The translations under genes and the position numbers were made by a program. DNA of 59,155 nucleotides from an uncultured Ruminococcus sp. (GTDB lineage Bacteria > Bacillota > Clostridia > Oscillospirales > Acutalibacteraceae): the NCBI GenBank assembly GCA_902794395.1, contig CADBHB010000025.1, positions 1-59,155 on the forward strand, read 5' to 3'. Below the pieces are notes generated by a model. That model saw only the letters and a list, made by a program, of their open reading frames with translations. It did no database searches and was not told where the DNA came from. Positions 1 to 7,914 of this stretch are shown one piece after another (position 1 is the first letter of the stretch; the number at the start of each line of letters is the position of its first letter).

Positions 1-36
1 TCACTCAACTGAATAAATTATCGATAAATAATCTCA

Positions 37-70
37 TCCGCCACAGTACCAAACCAGTATCTGTGGCGGA
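37..70. repeat. Inverted repeat / hairpin
   Basis: Perfect 10-bp arms TCCGCCACAG (37-46) and CTGTGGCGGA (61-70) enclose a 14-nt loop. A T-rich stretch follows on the plus strand, so this may be the terminator of a gene lying left of the window. Confidence 0.5.
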
Positions 71-97
71 TGTTCATTTTCCTCATTTGACGGTTAC

Positions 98-224
98 GAA
101 AGAACGACAGGAAGAAAACCTTCTCCCACCATGAAAAGAGGAACATCTTTTGATGTTTCTCTTTTCATTTTGCAAACCAAAACGGAGAAGGTGGATTTGA
201 AGGCGAGCGTGCCCGCCGCAGGCG
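98..224. repeat. 127-bp direct repeat, copy 1
   Basis: This block recurs at 312-438 (offset 214 bp) with only a couple of substitutions seen by eye. It contains an almost perfect palindrome, ATGAAAAGAGGAACATC (131-147) and its complement (152-168) around a TTTT loop, followed by a short GC-rich part. No ORF in it looks like a gene. It may be a small repeated intergenic element or a duplicated terminator region. Confidence 0.85.
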
Positions 225-227
225 GGT

Positions 228-252
228 AAAAACGCTCCGGTGGAGCGTTTTT
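228..252. terminator. Terminator-like hairpin between the direct repeats
   Basis: AAAAACGCTCC (228-238) and GGAGCGTTTTT (242-252) form a perfect 11-bp stem with loop GGT. The A and T flanks make it usable on either strand. No clear gene ends here, so its parent transcript is unknown. Confidence 0.5.
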
Positions 253-311
253 AGCGAGAGCGCAGAAGAAGCCTTGTCTTTCACTCACGCAACAGCAAGC
301 GGTGCAGAGCG

Positions 312-438
312 GAAAGAACGACAGGAAGAAAACCTTCTCCCACCATGAAAAGAGGAACATCTTTTGATGTTTCTCTTTTCATTTTGCGAACCAAAACGGA
401 GAAGGTGGATTCGAAGGCGAGCGTGCCCGCCGCAGGCG
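312..438. repeat. 127-bp direct repeat, copy 2
   Basis: Second copy of the block at 98-224, including the same TTTT-loop palindrome (345-382). The two copies diverge immediately after GCAGGCG, which defines the right edge. Confidence 0.85.
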
Positions 439-490
439 AAGTATTCGGATTTTTGGTTATCTGCGGTCATTTTACGGAACGGTAACATTT

Positions 491-535
491 ACCGCCGAAG
501 CGATACGAATAATCACTTCGGCGGTCCTTTTTATT
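491..535 (+). terminator. Rho-independent terminator-like hairpin
   Basis: ACCGCCGAAG (491-500) pairs with CTTCGGCGGT (516-525), followed by CCTTTTTATT. No upstream gene is visible in the window, so it may be a relic or serve an undetected RNA. Confidence 0.6.
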
Positions 536-599
536 ATGTAGATTTTTATGCCTTTAGACTGATTGATATATAAATCGAATATGATACAGTTAACGGTTC

Positions 600-652
600 A
601 GGATTTGCTATCGGCAGGTCGGGGGTTCGAGTTGTGCGCCTTCTCCCGCAAT
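600..652 (+). pseudogene. Degenerate tRNA-3'-end-like remnant
   Basis: The stretch around 617-634 reads GGTCGGGGGTTCGAGT, the usual form of a tRNA variable/T-arm with the TTCGA T-loop. The 3' half of the T stem and the acceptor stem do not pair, and no D-arm or anticodon arm is visible upstream, so it is not a functional tRNA. A strong terminator follows directly, and the phage-like element starts just beyond. It could be a relic integration site. Weak call. Confidence 0.25.
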
Positions 653-657
653 AAAAG

Positions 658-703
658 GAGCCGACTCAAAACTCTGTCGTGGGTTTTGGTTCGGCTCTTT
701 TTT
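658..703 (+). terminator. Intrinsic terminator
   Basis: GAGCCGA (658-664) pairs with TCGGCTC (691-697), the stem is extended by TCAAAAC/GTTTTGG pairing, and TTTTTTG follows. It would end any plus-strand transcript entering from the left before the phage-like element. Confidence 0.75.
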
Positions 704-750
704 GCTTTATATATAGAAAGTCATAGAAAGTCACAGAAAGGCGCTTGGTG

Positions 751-1350
751 TTACAGGAGCGGTTGGTCAAATTCGTACAGTGCTTCGTTTACCAGGAATT
801 TGTCGAAGATGCCGTGGATGATGAAGTATTCCACGATGACGTCCGCCTTGCTGCTGTGAGACAGCGCGTAGCCCGCCTTCATCAGCAGGTCCTTTGTTTC
901 GCTTAGGTTCAGCTCCAGCGCGAGCGCGAAGGAGATAGCGGTCGCCTTGCTGGGGCGGTAGTCGGCTTGGCTGCGTATCTTTGAAAACAGCTTGCGGTCT
1001 ATCTGCGCCCTTTTGTAGCATTGGGCGTCGGTCATGTGCCGCTCGTCGATTTTGCGCATTAGGGTCTCGGAAAAGCTCTCGTCCATTTGAGCGAGAGCGT
1101 CGCTAAGCGAGGCTGAGGCGCAGCTTTGCGGTATCGACCTCTGCTTTTCTGACCGGTGCTTAACGGAGCGGTGCGAGAAGGACTTCGGCTTTGGCTGCGG
1201 CATGGAAGCGCAGTATTCTTGGGGCGCGGCGTCCTCGCAAGAGGGTAAGGGCATCTCGCGGAGCGACTCTTCGGGATAATGCAGATCAATATATGATTTC
1301 AGATCGATCAGCGTTTCGGCGCTGATATTTTTATGCTTTTTAAACAGCAT
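751..1350 (-). CDS. Regulator-like protein with C-terminal HTH-like domain, divergent from phage genes
   Basis: 199 aa. The N-terminal ~95 residues are basic, Ser/Pro-rich and low in complexity. The C-terminal ~100 residues (from DESFSETLMRKIDE to FDQPLL) match, from memory, a domain common in Clostridia in which a Cro/C1-like helical bundle carries CYKRAQIDRKLFSKIRS followed by ALSHSSKADVIVEYFI. The same domain occurs elsewhere fused to other modules. I infer a DNA- or protein-binding regulatory role but see no proof of DNA binding. The start at 1350 is chosen over 1401 because GAGGTG lies 6 nt upstream of that ATG. It is transcribed away from the terminase gene, as a phage repressor/activator often is. 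A good promoter lies at 1408-1436. Confidence 0.7.
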   Translation of the reverse strand: MLFKKHKNISAETLIDLKSYIDLHYPEESLREMPLPSCEDAAPQEYCASMPQPKPKSFSHRSVKHRSEKQRSIPQSCASASLSDALAQMDESFSETLMRKIDERHMTDAQCYKRAQIDRKLFSKIRSQADYRPSKATAISFALALELNLSETKDLLMKAGYALSHSSKADVIVEYFIIHGIFDKFLVNEALYEFDQPLL

Positions 1351-1407
1351 GGGCTTCACCTCGTTTTTCCGTATACGGCGCCGCAAACAGCGCGGTATCA
1401 CAAAATG

Positions 1408-1436
1408 ATTATATCACGCGGCGGCGGAACACGCAA
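1408..1436 (-). promoter_or_regulatory. Promoter of the divergent regulator-like gene
   Basis: Read on the minus strand: TTGCGT (plus 1431-1436), 17-bp spacer, TATAAT (plus 1408-1413). The leader to the start at 1350 is about 50 nt. Confidence 0.65.
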
Positions 1437-1485
1437 CTGTATGCGGAAAAACAGGGGCAAAAAACATTTTTATGATTTTTTTCGT

Positions 1486-1509
1486 AAATTGCATATTATT
1501 ACGCAATTT
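1486..1509. promoter_or_regulatory. Candidate operator in the divergent regulator/terminase interval
   Basis: AAATTGC (1486-1492) and GCAATTT (1503-1509) form a perfect inverted repeat with a 10-bp centre. It lies in the AT-rich stretch between the minus-strand regulator promoter and the terminase gene. The spacing suits a dimeric HTH protein. A plus-strand -10-like TATAGT is at 1527-1532, but no good -35 sits 17 bp upstream. Confidence 0.4.
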
Positions 1510-1556
1510 TTCCGAGTTTTTAAGGGTATAGTGAGAGGACTTATCAGCGTCCTCTT

Positions 1557-2054
1557 ATGGAGGTGATGCGAATCAAAAGAAAACTAAAGTCGAGGGAGCG
1601 TTTGTTCTGCGGTTATTACGCGAGCACAGGCGACGCGGAACACTCGGCTGAGCTTGCGGGTTATCGGGGCGATAGGAAGCTTAAAGGAGACAGGCTGCTC
1701 TGCGACGAGGCTATTCTTGACGAGATCGACAGGCAGCTTCAGCTGCGGCGCAGAACGCTGCCGCGCTTGGCGGCGGTGGGCTATCAGCGCCTTGCCTTCG
1801 GGGGCATCTCCGACGCGCTGCGGCTGCTCTTTACCAATGAGCCCACGCCCGAGCTGCTTGACGGCATGGACATGTTTATGATCTCGGAAATCAAGCGCAA
1901 CCGCGACGGGATGCTTGAGATCAAATTCTTTGACCGCCTAAAGGCGCTGGACAAGCTTGGCAGCGGCGCGGACGAGGGCGCCGACATGCGCGGACTGCTG
2001 AACGCCATAGGCAGACAGGCGGAAGCCGCCGGAGGTGAGAATGAAGATGGATAG
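1557..2054 (+). CDS. Phage terminase small subunit
   Basis: 165 aa. The N-terminal part (LKSRERLFCGYYASTGDAEH, then SAELAGYRG) has the pattern of the small-terminase HTH that recognises phage DNA (XtmA/Terminase_2 type). The helical tail fits the oligomerisation region. It would recruit DNA to the large subunit encoded next, which overlaps its end. The start is uncertain: ATG 1557 has no well-placed SD, while ATG 1566 directly abuts GGAGGTG. It is the first gene of a plus-strand run of 17 genes with no gap larger than about 30 nt. Confidence 0.75.
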   Translation: MEVMRIKRKLKSRERLFCGYYASTGDAEHSAELAGYRGDRKLKGDRLLCDEAILDEIDRQLQLRRRTLPRLAAVGYQRLAFGGISDALRLLFTNEPTPELLDGMDMFMISEIKRNRDGMLEIKFFDRLKALDKLGSGADEGADMRGLLNAIGRQAEAAGGENEDG

Positions 2055-3288
2055 TTTTTCCGCCAAGCAGCTCAGGGTGATGAGCTGGTGGCACGAAAAA
2101 TCGCCGGACAGCACCCGCGACGCGATCATCTGCGACGGCGCGGTGCGCAGCGGCAAGACCTTTTGCATGTCGCTGTCGTTTGTGCTGTGGACGTTTTACG
2201 CCTTTGACGGCGGCGACTTCGGCTTGTGCGGCAAGACCATCCGTTCGCTCAGGCGCAACATGGTAACCCCGCTGCTGCCCATGCTTAAGGGGCTGGGCTT
2301 TGACTGCGAGGATAAGATAAGCCAAAACGTGCTTGAGCTGCGCTGCGGCGGCAGAAGCAACCGCTACTACCTCTTCGGCGGCAAGGACGAGTCCTCGGCG
2401 GCGCTGGTGCAGGGCATCACCCTGTCGGGCGTGCTGTTTGACGAGGTGGCGCTGATGCCGCGCTCTTTTGTGGAGCAGGCTATGGCGCGCTGCTCGGTGT
2501 CGGGCGCGCGGTTTTGGTTCAACTGCAACCCCGAGCACCCCGAGCACTGGTTCTACCGCGAGTGGATATTGCAGGCTGAGCGCAAAAACGTCCTTTACCT
2601 GCACTTCACTATGGAGGACAATCCGGGGCTAAGCGAAAAGGTTAAGCGGCGCTATGAAAAGATGTATTCGGGCGCGTTTTACGAGCGCTTCGTGCGCGGC
2701 AAATGGGTGGCGGTGTACGGCGCTGTCTACCCCTTTATGTCCGACGAGAAAATGTATGTGCAGGCGCCGCAAAGCGGGATGACGGATTTTGTCATTTCCT
2801 GCGACTACGGCACGGTAAATCCGACTTCCATGGGGCTGTGGGGCAAAAAGGACGGCTGCTGGTATCGGATTGACGAGTACTATTATGATTCGCGCAGGGA
2901 CGGCGCGCAGAAAACCGACGAGGAGCACTACGCCGCGCTCAAGGAGCTGGCGTGCGGCAGGACCGTCCGTCAGGTGGTAGTGGACCCCTCGGCGGCGAGC
3001 TTCATCGAGGTCATACGCCGCCACGGTGAGTTTAGCGCAGTTCCGGCGAAAAACAACGTGATCGACGGCATAAGGCGGGTGTCGGGCGCGCTGAAGGACG
3101 GCAGTATCAAAATCTGTGCCAACTGCCGCGACAGCCGCCGCGAGTTCCAGCTTTATCGCTGGGACGCTGACCGCCGCGCGGACGCGCCTGTTAAGGAGCA
3201 CGACCACGCGATGGACGACATCCGCTATTTCGCGTCGACCGTACTTAACGGCGGCAGCGGCTTTACCGCTTTTGCCGCCGAAAGATAG
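2041..3288 (+). CDS. Phage terminase large subunit
   Basis: 415 aa, the usual length for PBSX XtmB-type terminases. It is the ATP-driven DNA-packaging motor with a C-terminal RNase H-like nuclease. The Walker A motif GAVRSGKT lies at residues 33-40, Walker B GVLFDEV near residue 135, and nuclease acidic segments are CDYGTVNP and VVVDPSAA. The ATG at 2041 follows GGAGGTGAG; ATG 2047 is an alternative with longer spacing. It overlaps the small subunit stop by 14 nt. All catalytic elements look intact, so packaging competence is plausible. Confidence 0.9.
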   Translation: MKMDSFSAKQLRVMSWWHEKSPDSTRDAIICDGAVRSGKTFCMSLSFVLWTFYAFDGGDFGLCGKTIRSLRRNMVTPLLPMLKGLGFDCEDKISQNVLELRCGGRSNRYYLFGGKDESSAALVQGITLSGVLFDEVALMPRSFVEQAMARCSVSGARFWFNCNPEHPEHWFYREWILQAERKNVLYLHFTMEDNPGLSEKVKRRYEKMYSGAFYERFVRGKWVAVYGAVYPFMSDEKMYVQAPQSGMTDFVISCDYGTVNPTSMGLWGKKDGCWYRIDEYYYDSRRDGAQKTDEEHYAALKELACGRTVRQVVVDPSAASFIEVIRRHGEFSAVPAKNNVIDGIRRVSGALKDGSIKICANCRDSRREFQLYRWDADRRADAPVKEHDHAMDDIRYFASTVLNGGSGFTAFAAER

Positions 3289-3298
3289 GAGGAAAGGA

Positions 3299-4432
3299 AT
3301 GTTTGGCAGAAAAAAACAGGCGTCCGCGCCGCTGCCTGCGGTACAGACCGTGCCGCGGCTGTACCGCGCCGAGCTGTCGCCGCTTCAATATGAGATGCAG
3401 GGCAAGGCAGAGCGCGATCTGTACGCATCGCTTAGGGCGTCTGTGCCGATAATCGACGCGGCGATCGACAAGATCGTGCGTCTGATGGGGCAGTTTTCCA
3501 TCGTGACCGACGATCCCCAGGCGCAGCCTGCGGCGGACGCGCTGCTGCGGGACGTGAGGACGAACGGCTCCTCAACGGGCATGATGGGCTTTCTGAGCTG
3601 CTACCTCGACAGCCTGCTGACCTACGGCGAGGCGGTGGGCGAAATGCTGCTCAACGCCGACCAAAGCGGCGTGTGCGCGCTGTATAACGCTAATCCCGAC
3701 CATGTCCGCATAAAGGCGGGCAGCTCTCCGCTTGAGCTTGTGGTGTGGGTTGACGACAAGCCCGCGCCGCGGCAGGGGTTGGTGCTGGCGTCGCTGCTCA
3801 ATCAAAAGAGTGGTACCGTTAAGGGCAGGTCGCTGCTTGAGGGGCTGCCCTTCGTCAGCTCTATCCTTATGAGGGTGTTCGAGTCGCTGAAAAACAACTG
3901 GGAGCGCGCGGGCGACGTGCGCTACGCTGTTACCTACGACCCGAAGGACGGCAATTTCAGCGAGGAGAGCGCGCGTCAGCTGGCCGACGAGTGGCGAAAG
4001 GCTATGCGCAGCGAAAGCGTGTGCGACTTTGTGTCGGTCGGCAACGTCAGCGTAAGGGTGATCGGCGCCGAAAGCGCCATGCCAGGCTGCGAGGTGCCCG
4101 TGCGGGTGATCTTGGAGCAGATAACCGCAAAGCTCGGCATACCGCCGTTTTTGCTGGGGCTGTCTTGGTCCAGCACCGAGCGTATGAGCGCCCAGCAGGC
4201 GGATATACTCACCAGCGAGCTGGAATACTACCGCGCGGCGGTGGAGCCGGTGATACGTAAAATCACGGACACGCATTTAAAGCTTGCGGGCTGCCACGGC
4301 GGTTTTTCCGTAGTATGGGACGATATAAATCTGCAGGACGCGGTGGAGCTGTCACAGGCAAGGCTGAACAACGCCCGCGCCATGCAGCTTGAAAACAAGT
4401 ATGCTTTGGAGGGTGATAATGAAGCAGAATGA
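3299..4432 (+). CDS. Phage portal protein
   Basis: 377 aa. It follows the large terminase, where the dodecameric portal normally sits, and shows portal-like features: an N-terminal arm (RAELSPLQYEM), a helical middle and a region (AKLGIPPFLLGLSW..STERMSAQQ) seen in portals of this kind. It would form the DNA entry channel of the head. The start at 3299 has AGGAGGAAAGGA upstream; a longer frame from 3116 overlaps the terminase gene and is rejected. It overlaps the next gene by 14 nt. Confidence 0.8.
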   Translation: MFGRKKQASAPLPAVQTVPRLYRAELSPLQYEMQGKAERDLYASLRASVPIIDAAIDKIVRLMGQFSIVTDDPQAQPAADALLRDVRTNGSSTGMMGFLSCYLDSLLTYGEAVGEMLLNADQSGVCALYNANPDHVRIKAGSSPLELVVWVDDKPAPRQGLVLASLLNQKSGTVKGRSLLEGLPFVSSILMRVFESLKNNWERAGDVRYAVTYDPKDGNFSEESARQLADEWRKAMRSESVCDFVSVGNVSVRVIGAESAMPGCEVPVRVILEQITAKLGIPPFLLGLSWSSTERMSAQQADILTSELEYYRAAVEPVIRKITDTHLKLAGCHGGFSVVWDDINLQDAVELSQARLNNARAMQLENKYALEGDNEAE

Positions 4433-5396
4433 AGTAAAAAAAGCGGCGCTGATCGGCGCGGAGCCGACGGCGGTAGGCGAGGAGGAGCTTCGCCTTATAA
4501 ACGGCTACACCCGCCGCGCTTTGACGGCGGACGAGGTGTATGCGTTTTCGGTGGTGCTGTGCGACAACGACGTTGACCGCGACGGCGAACGCTTTACCGT
4601 GGAGTCGCTGTTCACGCTGGAGAAGCTGTTTGTGGGCAGGACGGGCATCTTTGACCACGACCCCAGCGCCAAAAACCAGGCGGCTAGGATATTCTCCTGC
4701 GAGGTGGAGAGTGTCCCCGGGCGAAAGACCGCCACGGGCGACGAGTACTTTCGCCTGAAGGCGAGGGCGTACATGCCCAAAACCGAGGACAACCGCGCGA
4801 TCATCGAGGCAATCGACAGCGGCATCATCAAGGAGGTCAGCGTGGGCTGTGCGGTGGCAAGCAACGTTTGCAGCGTGTGCGGCGAGGAATATGCGCTTTG
4901 TAAGCACCGCAAGGGTGAGACATACTCAGGCGTGCTTTGCTGCGGCGAGCTGCGCGACCCCATAGATGCGTATGAATGGAGCTTTGTAGCCGTGCCTGCC
5001 CAAAAGGAGGCGGGCGTGGTGAAAAGCGCTGAAAGAAAGGACAGGACAATGAAAGGAATTTTGAAAAAGCTTGAGGACAGACAGAGCTTTTTGCTCAGCG
5101 GCGGCGACTGCGAAAAGCTGAGCGCCTATATTGCGTCGCTCAAGCAGCAGGCGCAGGACGGAGCGTACTACCGCGAAAGCCTGACCGCCGATGTGCTGCG
5201 CCTTTCGGCGGCGGTACAGCCGGGCATCTCCCGTGAAACCATGGAGAGCGTGGCTAAGTCGCTGACTGTGGCTCAGCTAAAGGAAGTAAAGACCGCCTTT
5301 GAAAAGCAGAAGCAGCAGGCGTACGCGCCCGTGCCGCAGTTGCTCGGCGGCAAAACAAAACAGAACACCGAAGCTTTCGGTCAGTTTACCATTTAA
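4419..5396 (+). CDS. Prohead protease with C-terminal scaffold-like region
   Basis: 325 aa. Residues ~40-195 resemble a caudoviral prohead serine protease: catalytic-type His80 in GIFDHD and Ser141 in EVSVGCAV. A cysteine-rich insert (CSVCGEEYALCKH, later CC) follows the Ser and may bind zinc. From residue ~211 the protein is helical and charged, as expected for a capsid scaffold. An in-frame ATG at 5049 (residue 211) has AAAGGA 7 nt upstream, so the scaffold may also be made alone from a nested start, as lambda Nu3 is. The start at 4419 is preferred over 4389 because GGAGGG precedes it. Confidence 0.75.
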   Translation: MKQNEVKKAALIGAEPTAVGEEELRLINGYTRRALTADEVYAFSVVLCDNDVDRDGERFTVESLFTLEKLFVGRTGIFDHDPSAKNQAARIFSCEVESVPGRKTATGDEYFRLKARAYMPKTEDNRAIIEAIDSGIIKEVSVGCAVASNVCSVCGEEYALCKHRKGETYSGVLCCGELRDPIDAYEWSFVAVPAQKEAGVVKSAERKDRTMKGILKKLEDRQSFLLSGGDCEKLSAYIASLKQQAQDGAYYRESLTADVLRLSAAVQPGISRETMESVAKSLTVAQLKEVKTAFEKQKQQAYAPVPQLLGGKTKQNTEAFGQFTI

Positions 5397-5409
5397 CGGA
5401 GGTATTATA

Positions 5410-5745
5410 ATGAACGTGAATTTTAACGGTTACGGAGAAAACGTATTGACTTTTATCGCGGACAGCGGTTTGACAGAGGCGGGTGTGCCCGTCAAGATGA
5501 GTGCCGACGGCACGGTAGCCAAGTGCAGCGCCGACGACGTTTTTTGCGGCGTCTGCGTAGGTGTGCGCGGCGGATATGCCGCGGTGCAGACCGCGGGTTA
5601 TGTAAGGATGCCCGCGGGTTCCAAAATCGCGGTCGGCTACAAAAAGCTCGCCGCGGGCAGCTCAGGCACAGTGGCGGTGAACGCCTCGGGCAGAGAGCTG
5701 CTGGTAGTGGATTCCACCGCAACCGAAGTCGGATTTATTCTTTAA
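5410..5745 (+). CDS. Small head decoration/stabilisation-like protein
   Basis: 111 aa, predicted all-beta, rich in Gly/Ala/Val, with text like SADDVFCGVCVGVRGGYAAV and GYVRMPAGSKIAVGYK. It sits between protease/scaffold and major capsid genes, the normal place for a head decoration protein (DUF2190/gpD-like). The function is inferred from position and composition. The start has GGAGG 8 nt upstream. Confidence 0.55.
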   Translation: MNVNFNGYGENVLTFIADSGLTEAGVPVKMSADGTVAKCSADDVFCGVCVGVRGGYAAVQTAGYVRMPAGSKIAVGYKKLAAGSSGTVAVNASGRELLVVDSTATEVGFIL

Positions 5746-5763
5746 TACAGGGAGGGTAATATT

Positions 5764-6768
5764 ATGGCAAATTTTGAGAACATTACTATTGAGAAGGGCA
5801 TGTATCAGGCAAAGGGCGGTCTTACCGGCGCGCTGGAGCAGCTTGATCCCGGCGAGAACTACATCGGCACCGCGCTTGAGGGGCTCGACGCTTTTTCACG
5901 TCAGCTCAAGCGCTTTGACATCCGCGTCAGCGGCAGAGGCAGCGACTGTGTCGAAAAGTTTTTCCAAAGCTCCAATTCCGCGGCGCTGTTCCCCGAATAT
6001 GTGAGCCGCGCGGTGCGTCAGGGCATGGAGAGGGCGGACATCCTGCCTAATCTGGTGGCGACCGTCACCGACATCGAGGGCATGGATTACCGCAGCATCG
6101 TGTCATCGCCCTCCGAGGACGACAAGACCCTTAAGGTCGTAGCCGAGGGAGCCTCTATCCCTCAGACCGCCGTCACTACCAGAGAGAACCTTGTTAAGCT
6201 GCACAAGCGCGGCAGGATGCTGGTGGCGTCCTATGAGGCGCTGCGCTTCCAGCGCCTTGACCTCTTTACCGTGACGCTCAACCAGATCGGCGCCTACATC
6301 GCCCGAGCGCAGCTCAAGGACGCGATCAACGTGCTCATCAACGGCGACGGCAACAACAACGCCGCGTCAAATGTGTCCGCCGCGACAAGCGGCACGGTGA
6401 CCTACGCCGACCTTCTGGCGCTGTGGGCAGGCATGAGCCCCTATGAGCTGAACACCATCCTCGCGCCTACCGCGCAGATGCAGCAGATCCTGGCGCTCTC
6501 TCAGATGCAGGACGCCAAAGCGGGGCTCGATTTCCAGGGCACCGGCAAGATGGTCACCCCGCTGGGCGCCGCCTTGCTTCACGCCCCCGAAATGACGGCG
6601 GGCACAGTCATCGGTCTTGACAAAAACTGCGCGCTTGAAATGGTGCAGGCAGGCGGCGTCATGACCGACTACGACAAGCTGATCGACCGCCAGCTCGAGC
6701 GCGCGGCGATCACCTGTACGGCGGGCTTTTCCAAGATCTTTACCGAAGCGGCAAAGACCCTGTCGTGA
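5764..6768 (+). CDS. Major capsid protein (HK97-fold type)
   Basis: 334 aa. It forms the icosahedral head. The N-terminal arm is followed by an HK97-like pattern (ATVTDIEGMDYRSIVSS, KLHKRGRMLVASYEALRF) as in PBSX XkdG-type proteins, and a central region with INGDGNNNAA. Length and position fit. GGAGGG lies 7 nt before the start. The frame is intact, which argues against simple decay of the element. Confidence 0.8.
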   Translation: MANFENITIEKGMYQAKGGLTGALEQLDPGENYIGTALEGLDAFSRQLKRFDIRVSGRGSDCVEKFFQSSNSAALFPEYVSRAVRQGMERADILPNLVATVTDIEGMDYRSIVSSPSEDDKTLKVVAEGASIPQTAVTTRENLVKLHKRGRMLVASYEALRFQRLDLFTVTLNQIGAYIARAQLKDAINVLINGDGNNNAASNVSAATSGTVTYADLLALWAGMSPYELNTILAPTAQMQQILALSQMQDAKAGLDFQGTGKMVTPLGAALLHAPEMTAGTVIGLDKNCALEMVQAGGVMTDYDKLIDRQLERAAITCTAGFSKIFTEAAKTLS

Positions 6769-6785
6769 CCGAAGGAGGCTTTTGC

Positions 6786-7142
6786 TTGAACATTGCGAAG
6801 GTGAGTGAGCGTTTGATGGTGCTGACGGGCGCGGACAGCGAGGAGATAGCGCGCATGCGCCCTCTGGTGGAGGACGCCTGCGACTATGTGCAGCGGCGCT
6901 GCAAGATCGCGGCTCCCAACAGCGCGCAGCAGCGGCGTTTGGAGGCGCTGAGCGCCGCCTACGCCTGGAAGCTTTACAGTCTGAGCGGCGACAGCTTGAG
7001 CCAGTTTATCGCGGGTGACGTCCATTTGACGTCATCCGCCGACGGCGGGGGTAAGGCCGAGCGCTATTGGAGAGAGCTTCTCAGGCATAGCGGAGATTTG
7101 ATAGATGACGACAGATTCCTATTTGGCAGGGTGATGACATGA
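6786..7142 (+). CDS. Head-tail connector-like protein
   Basis: 118 aa with a TTG start at 6786 (GGAGG 7 nt upstream); a GTG at 6765 would overlap the capsid stop. Helical, with the pattern EEIARMRPLVEDACDYVQ that is typical of small adaptor proteins (gp6/gp15-like) downstream of capsid genes. It would dock under the portal. The identity is by position, size and motif shape. Confidence 0.6.
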   Translation: MNIAKVSERLMVLTGADSEEIARMRPLVEDACDYVQRRCKIAAPNSAQQRRLEALSAAYAWKLYSLSGDSLSQFIAGDVHLTSSADGGGKAERYWRELLRHSGDLIDDDRFLFGRVMT

Positions 7143-7507
7143 GTTTGTTGAATTGTGTGAACAGGGAGATCGGACGCTTCGGTTCGAGCGTGACGATAAC
7201 GCAGCAGGGCGAGAGTGTGAGCACCCGCGCTTTTTTGGAGCCGCTGCGCTACCGCAACAAGATCTATATCGGCGGCGAGTACCGTCCCTTGGGCGCCTTG
7301 CGCCGAGAAAAGTACCTTTATGTCGGAAAGCCCGACCATCGGTTGATAGAGGACGAATCTGTCATAGAAATGCAGGGCAGCCGGTATATTGTAAAAAGGC
7401 GCGAGACCTATTTTGTCAAGGACACGCCGATTTACGAGTGGGCTATTTTGGTGCCCTACGGTGAGCAACGGGAGGACGAGTATGACACAGATACAACTGG
7501 AGATTGA
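7139..7507 (+). CDS. Head closure-like minor structural protein
   Basis: 122 aa, overlapping the previous gene by ATGA. Beta-rich (FLEPLRYRNK, YRPLGALRREKYLYVG, PIYEWAILVPY). It occupies the XkdI/head-closure position in the order connector, closure, tail terminator. No motif fixes the role. The start at 7139 carries GGGTG closely upstream. Confidence 0.5.
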   Translation: MSLLNCVNREIGRFGSSVTITQQGESVSTRAFLEPLRYRNKIYIGGEYRPLGALRREKYLYVGKPDHRLIEDESVIEMQGSRYIVKRRETYFVKDTPIYEWAILVPYGEQREDEYDTDTTGD

Positions 7508-7913
7508 CCGCCTTATCCTCCGCCTGAAACAGCAGGCGGCGCTGCGGGACGTGCGCTTTGTACGCGAGTACGGCAACGAGGCGTCCGAGACGCCCGTGCG
7601 CGGCATGCTGGCGGTGGTCAGCCTCATCAGCGCCGCTCGCGACAAGGGGTATTTCGGCGGGCTGCTGTCCTCCTCGGTGCGCGGAGAGAGCTTTGCCGCC
7701 AAGGCGGAGATCCGCGTTTACGCGCCGCAAAGCGAAAACGGCAGCGGGCTTTCGGAGCTGGTCAGCGAGCTGCTGCTGGGGCTCAGGGAGGCGGACGAGG
7801 AGAATGTTATCACCGAAGCGAGCGCTTCGTCCATTTCGTTCGATCCCGATATGAACGCCATCTACCGCACGGTGGAATTTTCGCTCGCCTTCTGTGTGTG
7901 CGAGGAGGATTAG
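7482..7913 (+). CDS. Putative tail terminator / neck protein
   Basis: 143 aa, start ATG 7482 with GGAGG 6 nt upstream, overlapping the previous frame by 26 nt. The composition (two helices, then strands; LVSELLLGLREADEENVITE) and the place after head closure fit a neck or tail-terminator protein such as XkdJ. I do not recognise the family with certainty. Confidence 0.45.
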   Translation: MTQIQLEIDRLILRLKQQAALRDVRFVREYGNEASETPVRGMLAVVSLISAARDKGYFGGLLSSSVRGESFAAKAEIRVYAPQSENGSGLSELVSELLLGLREADEENVITEASASSISFDPDMNAIYRTVEFSLAFCVCEED

Positions 7914-7914
7914 C

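Noticed and set aside
94-573. Short ORFs (60-90 aa) within the direct repeats
   Set aside because: They lie over hairpins and repeated DNA on both strands, have no SD and show no protein-like composition.
1921-2604. A 227-aa minus-strand frame opposite the terminases
   Set aside because: It shadows two well-supported genes; its sequence is His/Arg/Ala-rich with no domain.
3116-3298. Longer N-terminus for the portal protein
   Set aside because: The extension overlaps the large terminase, is Ala/Thr/Arg-rich shadow sequence, and a strong SD with ATG exists at 3299.
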